Shown here: positions 11,001 through 23,000 of the stretch, piece after piece | Numbering within the stretch: position 1 is the first letter of the stretch | How the letters are laid out: every line of letters begins with the position of its first letter | Origin: Phoronis australis | Lineage: Eukaryota > Phoronida > Phoronidae | NCBI GenBank assembly: GCA_002633005.1 | Contig: NMRA01000035.1 | Location: forward strand, 62,001-126,000 | DNA: 64,000 nt | Reading direction: 5' to 3' | The notes under the pieces: generated by a model | Databases searched by the model: none | The model's input: the letters and a program-made list of their open reading frames with translations, nothing else | What the model was told of the DNA's origin: nothing | Position numbers and translations under genes: made by a program

Positions 11001-14000
11001 TAACTGACTACGCAGTTAGCTCACGTTGCCAGCATACTGTGAGGATTTACACAAGAGGAGAAAGAAACAAAACAAGTGAGATATTCACCCCACCGCTTCT
11101 TACTAGCAAAATCCTCAGTTCATTTTTGATACAGACATGAGCTATGACCTGAGCTCACTTGCATTTGAGGGGTGTAGCTCTCCATCTGCGCTGTCCCGTA
11201 CAAACAGCTCAATTTTGTGACAATGACGTAAGTGTGCAACAAATGAAACTACATGACACTGTGACATCATGGTTCTTATTAAGCATGCTATGTCTAGGCA
11301 ACCAGGAACTAGAGTTAAATGTTAACTAAATTGAAGATAGATCAACAGTAAGTTAACAGCATTTAAGGACAACATAAGTGTAAGCTTACATGTGAACGCC
11401 TTATCAAATAACCTTCACACTGTCCAATGTGAGCTCCCTCAACTACATAATATTTTTTGTTAATAGAACAACCGGATGAGAAGGTTTCCCACGTGTCTGA
11501 AATTTCATATTACTTTTCAAAAGATGTTACAAAGCAACTGAGTTAGAACTGAATACAAAGCAAACCTTTCCTAACCTTAAATACATCACTTCAGAAAGAC
11601 ACCTAAATAAATAAGGTTTTACAAAATTGGTAAAAATGCATTACATGCCAATAAGTACTGCGTGAAACCAGATCAGATATTCCATAGCGCAAATAAGACG
11701 AAGCATGAAATCAACGTTGCAGCCAAGTGAGAATATGAGTACGGAAACGAGAGCCAGTCAGCAACTTGTTGGTGGTAAACTAATAGCGAGAAAGCAAAGA
11801 AATATGCCATTGCTGTGAATGTCTTACGAGTGTTAAAAGCCTGTGGTAGCCAGGAAACGCAGCCTGAGCAACTAACAAGACAATGACCAGCTTGACTTGC
11901 AAGGATAAAGTTTATAATGGATTTAGAAAAAAGTACATTTTGTAAACTAAAAATCCAAAACAGTTCATCAAGTCCAATTAATAAATAAACTGGAAGGAAA
12001 AATCCTTTCATTTCACGATGTCATTTCAGTCACTGGTCAAGTGAATTTTAACCAATGACAACTGACTGGTAGTGTCAGTCAGTTGCCTTCAGACAAAACT
12101 GATCAAAAATTGAGTGAAGATGATCTTCGTTTTATCCTTTTTTCTTTTCAAACCTTGCTAGTTGCCCATGGTCAATAAGGGAACGTGCAGTTAGGCGACA
12201 ACGCCCTCTACCTGTCTCGTAATGAGTCTTGACATGGTGCTGTTCAAAAATAGTGACCCATTTCTCACCATCCCAGACCTCCTCCACTTCACGCCACGGT
12301 TGGTCTGACAGGACAACAGAACACATAACAATCAGCGTTAGCACAACTCATACCGCGCAGCCATTGGCCGGTGTTTTGTTGGACCACTGTTAGTCATTGA
12401 CATACTTAGCCATTGGTATGCTGGTGCAAGAGGGGAATAATGTTGTGTTGAAACCAACCTTGAGGAGACAGCTATTGGTAAGTTAATCACTGCAACACTA
12501 ATACAAAGCCTGTACAAGCACCATGTTAGCATGTGTTAACCACCGTTTGTTATTGACTAGATAGCTTAAGGTTAAATCTCACAACAAATATTTGCCACAA
12601 AAGCCTTCCACATGCACTGAATAATAAACCGTCACTAACATCAACTACTTTGAAGCTAACTAGAAGCTATTTAGATCAATTCTCAGTACGACACACATTA
12701 GGCATCACTTCTACTGTTATCTTGATGTAAAATGCACAAAACAAATACTATCCTAAAGTAGTGAATTCCTAAATAAGAATGCCTAAGAAGCTCACACTAA
12801 AGCATCAACGTCTTACTATAAGCGACACTCCATTCTAATGCTACTACAAGCAATGTTTCTCACAACTATGTATAACACATTTTATGTGCTTCATTCTTCA
12901 TTCAACACTCAAGCACCACCAAACATGACAAAGATGAGGAGACAGAAGAAGTGAAGAGAACAGCAATGTAGATTTATAGATGATACAATAGAACACAAGA
13001 TACAATACAATACAGTACAATACAACACAAGATCAGAGTCATATACAAGCATCAGATACAAACATTAATCAATAGAAAGCCTGGAATATAAAGTGACAAA
13101 GACAGACAACAGAACGGTGGCGTAACATCGACTATATGAAAACAACAGGGGGGAAGCACCGCGACATACTACAGATGATGGACATGATCATTTATCCAGA
13201 CAGAGTACTTAATGTATAAATTGTAGATCAGAATTTGCTGAAAAAAATTCCCGATAATGCAGAGCAATCTGGGTCCTTCTACTGGGGGTTAATGACTGAT
13301 TCCAAAAATTTTTTGTTGCCATTAGCAGGTGTTCCTGGTTCAGGAGTTGCTGTCTAGAAACATTGCCAGAGGACGCTGCAATTTTCACAGGAAAGTCACT
13401 TATCAATCCCAATAGAGGACACCAGGTGGAAAAAAATGTTCATTAAGTTTCCAGAAGTCTTGATTTAAATAATTTACACTTTAAGACTGCACACCTTTCA
13501 CCTAACAAAACAATGTTACCATAAAATGTGAATTTCAGTTGCACAAATCACATCACATTTCACAATATTTGAGGAAAAAAACAGAAGAAAATCCGTTTTG
13601 CTACACATTGATTGTTTCTTGTGTGGGATAATCAATGCAATAAAAATCACTTTCTGGAAACAAAAAGTGACATGAGTTTGCAAGTGAACAGAAAACAAAC
13701 AGAGCAGAAAAACAAGATAATGGAAATAACATAGAGAGCAGGGACACTCACAAATCTGAAAAGAAAACTGAGTCTCAGTAAAGAGGGCAAGTTCCCCTCC
13801 CCCTCCCCTGCCATCTTGTCTAAGTTTCCAGGTCAACACACAAGCCACCCAAGATAGGTAATTGCAAATAAGAAGCTCAGTCATAATTATGAACAGCGTT
13901 AGTCAAACAAAGATTGAATGATAAATGACGCTTTGTGTGCCAATGAATAACTTTCGCAGTTTACTATTCACAAAGCCACAACTTTATCGACAAAAATGTT

Positions 14001-17000
14001 GTGATAATTTCCAAACAATGATCAGTTTCACAAATAACAATAATATATGTCGGTACAACAAGAAAGGAGTGCAGATGAGAAAGACGGGAGGTGTCGTGGG
14101 CATATTGACATAAACAAAAGGTCAACAAGTGTCAGGAATCTACCTTTGGCTTCCGCGGAGGGTGAAGGGGGAGGCGTCCGAATGACGTCGCAGTCGAATT
14201 CAGAATCTGAAAGCAGCAGAGTCTAAGCATTTCAAATTGCTTTTCAGATGAAGAAAATAAATAGAATTTTGTCACTGCAGGATTCCGAAAGCTGAAGTTG
14301 TCTTAGCAATGCAAAGGATGTGATAAAAAGCTCGCCTCAATAACCTTAAATAGAAGGTGACATGAAATCTTTGTTTTATTAATTAAAACATGAACTACCT
14401 CACGACATAGCTTCAAAAAACTTCTGGAAATAAAAGAACACCATCATCAGCAAACAAACTCTACTGTCCACAACAGAACGAATAGGGTTAAGGTCAGTTT
14501 TTGTCAGAGAAAAGAGAAAAGTAGGAACGAAGAGGACAAATTAGACAATAAAGAGATAAAGAGAAGTTGTATGAGATTGATGTTGCGAGCAGGCGCTCAA
14601 ATGGGTTCAGAAATCAGAGGCAGTGAAATGAAAAAGGTCAATCAAAAGTGCACGCAAAGGCTTAGACAACACTAATATAGTGCATCAGACACATAGCAAT
14701 GGACATGCACAAGGATCAGGCATGTACCTTCCGGGCTCCTGTCCTCTGCTGGCTCCTCCTGTTGATCAACTTGTGAACTATCCATGAAATCCCGCTGCGC
14801 TTCAGTCGGCGTCGTCTCAACATCCTCAGTGAATTCTTCTCGTCTGTAGTCTTCTTGTGAAAACTGTGGCTCATCTCGAGGGGACTCCTGTTCGTAGGTT
14901 ACCGTCTCAGTCATGGTCTCATCTACCTGTTCTTCAAAGGTTCTGGTTGCAGGCTCAGGCTCTGGCTCAACCTCTTGCTCAGAGGTCTCTTGCTCCAGCT
15001 CAGGTCCTGGCTCATAAGACTGTGTAAAGTCCTCTGTCTCTACTTGATCTTCGAATGTTTCCTCATACACGGCTGGCTCAGTTGGTTCAGTAACTTCAAC
15101 GCTGATTTGTTTGGCCACGTAGCCACTTTCCTCAAAGTCTTCCTGCTCCGCCATCGGGGGAGGACACGACTCTACTGCCACAGCCTGCTGCTGCAGGACA
15201 AACTCTGAATCCTCCTCAGGCTCTTGGTCTGGGAAACGGCTCGACTCCACACCCATGTCTTCGACTCGGGAAACAAAGTCGTCACTTCGTCTGTCTTGGT
15301 GAGACTGTCCGACATCTTCCTCAACTATCTCATCTCCTAAAAGTTAGTCAACAACGGCACTCTGTTAAAAACACACAAATATAACAACAACAGGCTTCTG
15401 CGTGACAATGTCAAACACACCAGATAACACGTTACTTGCAAACCAATCACTGTTACAATTAGTCAATTACATTTAGTAATAAAACACGCTGTAATTATGA
15501 GTCAATACTGCAGTATACGAAACTTTCATGGCAAAAACTTTCATTTAATTGAATACTCATTTTATAACATACAAGTCATAAGCACAATTCAGTAGATGTT
15601 AGTGGACTGACTACCAGTAGGGATAGCAATGTTATGTAATGGCTAGGCCTCTAGTAAGTCACAAAGGTTGTTCAGCATTATTTTTGCAATGACAGTTTCT
15701 AGAACAAGAACAGTACAGTTTTACTAATGCATATGACAGACTATAACTGATGAATCAGTCAAGTACACTTAGTAAATAAGCTTAAGTATAAGTCAATACT
15801 GCAAACACATTGTGAAGAAGCGGTATAAGAAACTTTCATGGCAAAAACATAAGTGAATTGAACATTAGTTTCACAACACAAATCAAAAAAAAAAATTCAG
15901 TAGATGTTAGTAAACTGACTACTAATAGAGAGAATACCGTAATGTAATGACTAGGCCTCTACGTAAGTAACATATTTGTTAAGCATTGGCATTGCCATGA
16001 TAGTTCCCTGAACAAAAACAGCACAATTTTACTATCACATGCCTACGACTAATAAGTGACGATTTGGACCATTTAAGTTTAAGCAGTGTACACAACACGA
16101 TCATTATCCAAGTAATGACTGAGAGGCAAACATCGTGCGGGCCTAGCGATCAGCATGCGATCATTGCTTTGGGACCTGTATGGCCAATCAAAAAGCAAAA
16201 ACCAATATTAATTTACAAATTGTTAAACAAAACAAATGTGTGAATCAATTGCCAATTCAGAAAATACTCGCTACAACAAAAGTTTCAAACCAAACACCAG
16301 GAGCAGTAGTGAGGATGGAGAGTTGGATAATTCTTCAAAAATTGTTGGCCACAAGTTCAGTACCTTGCATATGTTCCGTGTACTTGCCAGGAAATTGACA
16401 GGAGTCAACTCGTATAAAGATGTTAATGGGTTAGTGTAAAAATTTGTGTGACTACCGTTCTAGGTGAAAAGAAGCTTGTTATTTGGGATAAAACATGTAT
16501 TTCTCATGCAAGGAAATGCTAATTCATGGAGAACCATGCAAGGTGAAAGAAATCTTCATTTGTTGAGAAGGCAGTGTGGCCTGTTTGTTAAGTGCTCACT
16601 TTCTTTACTCCAGGTCGTGGGTTAAAGTCCCACCAGGTCACACTGCTAAACCCTTGAGCCAGGTTTCTAGCTCCTCAGCTCGGTTTTAACCATATATCAA
16701 TAAAGCATAAAAATATTTTCAGGTGATCCGTGCAATGGGCCCACATGCGAGGCCTGCGCACGTCTGGTACAATGTGTATCAGACCGCCTGTAATTATTTT
16801 AATATTAAAGTGCACTCACGAGCAATAATGTGAATGACTATCGCAGAATCAGAGAGAGGGCGCTGTGGTGTTCCAGGAAGTGGACATTGTTAGTGCTTAT
16901 GTAAACACAGAGTGTAGGGTTACCCCAGGGTTTGGTATACATGCAAAATAAGACAAACAGAGAAAAGGAAGAAAATGTTAAACTGCAAAACAAAGGAACA

Positions 17001-20000
17001 CGCAGAGTGAACAAACCAAAACTACTGATAGAGGACATTCACGTGATTTTCACTGCTGTGCAGCTAACCTGACTCGTCCTGTTTGTTACTAGGGATAGGG
17101 GGAGCAGAATGGTCAAGCAGAGCTACGAAATCTGAGTAGGCCGCCTTTTTGTCTGCAGCCAAGGCCTCCTGCTCTTCCTCAGTTGGTGCGGGGCATGGCT
17201 TCCGCCTGTCATCTATGAGGGCGGAAAGGTCCTCTTCTTGAACTGAGTGCAGAGACTGGGTGTCTTCTTTGTCTGCTTTAAGAAACGGTTGAGTACATTT
17301 GAATGAACGACCAAATCACTGGAATATCTGACAAGACCTGCAAGTCATCATTGCATTGCCCATCGACTTTTCTCTAAACAACATCAAACGGTACACCTGT
17401 CCAATAAAAATGCTCATATTTTTGAGAATCGATATGTTTCCACCATTTAAGCAAAAAAGCAGGGAATAACATTATGAAGGTGAAGATTTCCTTGTACTTA
17501 AATGTGAACTTTGTAAAGCGAAAAATAGCAACAACTCAGCGAAGCCACAATGACACAATCGTTATACACTGTCTGGCAATTTAGGAAGTTGTAAATCTGA
17601 AAGAAAGAGTAATGACATGCATGAAAACACAGGGCCCGTGATCAAAAGATGTACAAGGTGTTGTAGTTGATGAGAAATTAATATCCCAACAGGCAAGGCA
17701 ATACTCCAAGTAACAGTGATACATTATAATAGGAAATGGTACACAGATTGAATGATATCCTTCAGTGCCTTCAAAATCCTTACAATTCAAAACTTATTAC
17801 ACCAATGACTACATCAAGACAATGGGGCTCTGCATTTCCATTCAGTCTATGTGGGTAAAACTAATCAAATGGCATACACTCAGCATCATCCTCAGGCTCT
17901 TGCTCTGGAAGGAAACGGCTCGACTCCACATCCATGTTTTCAACTCGGGAAACAAAGTCATCACTTCGTCTGTTTTGGTGAGACTGTCCGACATCTTCCT
18001 CGTCTATCTCATCTCCTACAAAAGTTAGCCAACAATGGCCCTCTCTTATAAAACATGCAAATATATCAACAACAGGACACCACTAACACGTTATTTGTAA
18101 AACAACCAATACTACAATTAGCCAAGTTCATTTAGAAGCAAAACAGGCAGTAATTATGAGTCAACGCTGAAAGCATATTACGAAGAAGCAAAAATCAGAA
18201 AACATATTTCATGACAAAAACTTTTAAGTGAATTGATACTAATTTTAAAACATATCGATCAAAAGCAAAATTCAGATGTTATTTAGCACACTAACTACCG
18301 GTAGGGAGAATAACGTTATGTAAGGACTTGACCTCTAGGTAAATAACAAAGCTTAGCATTGGTATTGCAAAAGTTTCTGGAACAAAAACAGCACAAATTG
18401 GACCATTTTAAAGTTTAAGCGGTGCACAAAACAATCACTATCAAAGTGACTGAGAGACAAACATCATGGGGGCCTAGAAATCACTATGTGATCAATACTT
18501 CGGATCTGTTTGGCCAATCAAGAAGCAAAAATTTATACTAAAATTGGTAAACAAAACAGATGTGTGAACAAATCATGTATTCCGAAAATGCTAATTACAA
18601 CAAAACCTTCAAAGCAACACCATGAGCAGCGGTAAGGTAGGGTGGGTGGTTGGATAAAGGTTCAAAGAGTTGTCCACAAGTTATGTACCTGGCTTATTTT
18701 TAGTGTATTTGTCAGGAAGTGGCCAAAGGTTAACTTGCTTCATGTTGTTAATGTAAGGATCATCTAAAAGTTTGTGTGACTAGCAATATGGGTCACAAGG
18801 AGCTTGCTATTTGAGATAAAACATGAATTTTATGTAAGGAAATGCCAGTTGATGAAGATCCATGCAAGGAGACAGAAATCTTCACAAGTTCGATGTGGTG
18901 GACCACTGTAAAGACCCCGCAGGGATTAGCAGTTCATACCCCATAATGTGCAATGATCTCCCGGAAAAAAGATATGAGCCACGCATATTGGACTCGTACC
19001 ATGCATACTTTCAGTGCAGATACTACACACAATGAATGAACTAAAATCGAGAACTGACATGTTGTATCGGGTACACGGTCGTCCTAAGATGGGTGCGGCT
19101 AAAGAAAACTCTCCGCATAACTACTACCTATGCAGCTATTAGCAACTAGAAAAAATAGTGCTGAGCAGTGCATACGCAAAGTATCAGCATGATTCATTAT
19201 TTGTATGCTAGGTGCCCGTTAAAGCCAATAAAAACTAGAAATTTTGACCATATGACTGCGTATTAAAACATTTAAGGACTTGAAACAATTGCAGCATGAC
19301 CTTAAATAAATGTAAAGAACATGCAAACAAACTTAAAAAAGAGATTTGAATTTAATTTAATACAGTGATAGGTTTTTGCAGAAATTCCAACAGTGCGAAT
19401 TCAACTCTCCTTTCTGCATAGGTAGAAAAACGCATTATATGATTGGCCTTGACCTTAGTTTTCAAAATGAAGGAAAGCTAAAACATTTCTGAGCCGAGTC
19501 AGTCAAGTGAAGAATCATTCATCATTCACTGCACAGTTTTCAATTTTTTGACGCCAGCATTACTACGTGTTGTGTTTTGAGTAGTAGCAACTCAAAACAC
19601 AACGACTAGTAAGATTTTATTGGGATGAGACTGACACATGTCAAAATAATTTCCATGCAAAACAGCGATTAGCAAATGTGTAGAAGTGTGGCCACTACTG
19701 CCCTCACATGTTGTAATGTGGGTAAATATCAGAGAATCAACAGAGGGCGCTGTGGTGTTTCAGGAAGTGGATATTGTTAGTGCCTTACTGTAAACACAGA
19801 GTGTAGGGTTACCCATGGGTTTGGTATACATGCAAAATAAGACAAACACAGAAAAGGAGGAATGTGTTAAACTGCAAAACAAAAGAACACGCAGAGAGGG
19901 CAAACACTACTGATAGAGGACATTCACGTGATTTTCACTGCTGTGCAGCTAACCTGACTCGTCCTGTTTGTTACTAGGGATAGGGGGAGCAGAATGGTCA

Positions 20001-23000
20001 AGCAGATCTACGAAATCTGAGTAGGCCGCCTTTTTGTCTGCAGCCAAGGCCTCCTGCTCTTCCTCAGTTGGTGCGGGGCATGGCTTCCGCCTGTCATCTA
20101 TGAGAGCGGAAAGATCGTCTTCTTGAACTGAGTGCATAGACTGGGTATCCTCTTTGTCTGCTTTAAGAAACGGTTAGGTAGATTTGAATGAACGACCAAA
20201 TCATTGGAATACTTGACAAGACCTGCAAGTCATAATTGCATTGCCCGTCGACTTTTCTCTAAACAACATAAAACGGTACACCTGCCCAATAAAAATGCTC
20301 ATTTTTTGATAATTGATAAGATCCCACCAATTAAGCAAAAAATCAGGGAATAACACTGTGAAGGTGAACATTTCCTTGTACATAAATGTGAACTTGTGAA
20401 CTTTGGAAAGTTAAAATAGCAACAACTCAGCGAAGCCACAATGACACAATCGTTATACACTGTCTGGCAATTTAGGAAGTTGTAAATCTGAAAGAGAGAG
20501 TCATGAAATGCATGAACACACAGAGCCCGTGATCAAAAGATGTAGAAGGTGTTGTAGTTGAGGAGAAATTGATAACCCAACAGCCAAGGCAATACTCCCA
20601 GTAACACTGATACATTATAACAGGAAATGGTGCACAGATTGAATGATATCCTTCAGTGTCTCCATGAACTTCAAAATCCTTAAAATTCAAAACTTATTAC
20701 ACCAATGACTACATCAAGACAATGGGGCTCTGCATTTCCATTCAGTCTGTGTGGGTAAAACTAATCAAATGGCATACACTCAGCATCATCCTCAGGCTCT
20801 TGCTCTGGAAGGAAACGGCTCGACTCCACATCCATGTTTTCAACTCGGGAAACAAAGTCATCACTTCGTCTGTCTTGGTGAGACTGTCCGACATCTTCCT
20901 CGTCTATCTCATCTCCTACAAAAGTTAGCCAACAATGGCGCTCTCTTAAAAAACATGCAAATATATCAACAAGACACCACTAACACGTTATTTGAAAAAC
21001 AACCAATACTACAATTAGGCAAGTTCATTTAGAAGCAAAACAGGCTGTAATTATGAGTCAACGCTGAAAGCATATTACAAAGAAGCAAAATAAGAAAATA
21101 TATTTCATGGCAAAAACTTTATTAAGTGAACTGAATACTAATTTTACAACATATAAATGAAAAAATTGTTAGCACAATTCAATAGATGTTAGCAGACTAA
21201 CTACAGGTAAGGAGAATAATTTTATGGCAAATGACAAAGTTTAGCATTGGTATTGTAATAGGTTCCCCGAACAAAAACAGCACAAATTGGACCATTTTAT
21301 AGTTTAAGCAGTGTACACAAAACTACAATTATCCAAGCAGTGACTAAGAGACAAACATCGTGGAGACCTAGCGATCACTATGTGATCAATACTTCGGATC
21401 TGTGTAGCCAATCAAAAAAGCAAAAAATTTGCAAACAAAACAAATGTGTGAACAAATCATCAATTCAGAAAATGCTAGCTACCACAAAACGCTCAAACCA
21501 ACACCATGAGCAACAGTAAGGTAGGGTGGTTGGTGGGATAAAGGCTTAAAAGAGTTGCCCACAAGTTTTGTACCTGGCTTATTTTTAGTGTATTTGCCAG
21601 GAAAAGGCCAAAGGTTAACTTGCTTCACGTTGTTAATGTAAGGATCATCTAAAAGTTTGTGTGACTACCCATCTAGGTGAAAAGAAGCTTGTTATTTGAG
21701 ATAAAACATGAATTTTATGTAAGGAAATGTCAGTTGACAGAGATCCGTGCAAGGTAACAGAAATCTTCATAAGTTCGATGTGGTGGACCACTGTAAAGGC
21801 CCCGTCACACATCAGTGTATTCTAACTCTTTGCGAGTTGCCCACTGACATTTCTTTCATATTACGTAGGTGTACACGCAACATGCATCCCCGGTTCATCT
21901 CTTGTGTAAGTTCAATGTTCCCCGCCATGAGCACTGTACCGTCCACTATGCTCTGTGGTTTTGGGTGTCAATAAAACTATGATGCGTATGTTGCAACGCA
22001 AATCATGAGTTGTGAACATGCAGTGTATCAGTCGTGTTGTGTTTGAGTTGTGGCAACTCAAAACACAACTAGTAAGATCTTATTGGCATGAGAATGACAC
22101 ATAGCAAAGTAATTTCCATGCAAAACAGTGATTAGCAAATGTGTACAACTGTGGCCACTACTGCCCACGCACGTTGTAATGTGGGTAAATATCAGAGAAT
22201 CAAGAGAGGGTGCTGTGGTGTTCCAGGAAGTGGATATTGTTAGTGCCTTACTGTAAACACAGAGTGTAGGGTTACCCATGGGTTTGGTATACATGCAAAA
22301 TGAGACAGAGTAAAGGAATGTGTTAAAAGTCCTAAACAAAGGAACACAAAGAGAGAGCAAACGACCACTACTGATAGAGGACATTCACGTGATTTTCACT
22401 GCTGTGCAGCTAACCTGACTCGTCCTGTTTGTTACTAGGGATAGGTGGGACAGAATGGTCAAGCAGAGCTATGAAATCTGAATAGGCCGCCTTTTTGTCT
22501 GCGGCCAAGGCCTCCTGCTCTTCCTCAGTTGGTGCGGGGCGTGGCTTCCGCCTGTCATCTATGAGGGCGGAAAGGTCCTCTTCTTGAACTGAGTGCAGAG
22601 ACTGGGTGTCCTCTTTGTCTGCTTTAAGAAACGGTTGAGTACATTTGAATGAATGACTAAGTCAGTAGGAGAATACTTGACAAGACCTGCAAGTCAACAT
22701 AGCATTACCCGTTGACTTTTCTCTAAACAGTATAAAAAGGCACATTAAATAAAATACCAGATATTACGTACAGGTGAATGGACATGGTTCTTCATTTGAA
22801 GCATGAGTGCTGCTCTTTTGTCAATAATGTAGAAAATTCTGCTCCAGAGAAACCAAGACAAGAACGCTGTGAAGCTGAAGATTTTCACATAACTATGATC
22901 ACAGCAGCAACAAGAGCAACAATATTGTCTGCTAAGCCACAACATGATCAATATTACATTAATTGGATATTCAGAAATTTGTAAACCTGAAAGAAAGACT

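Noticed and set aside
16570-16640. Possible tRNA gene
   Set aside because: Box A and box B-like words are present but no acceptor stem or anticodon arm can be paired; a SINE relic is more likely.
17861-20915. Truncated Q copies as ordinary internal exons
   Set aside because: No phase-1 donor is visible before their in-frame stops, so splicing onward to the next P exon would fail.
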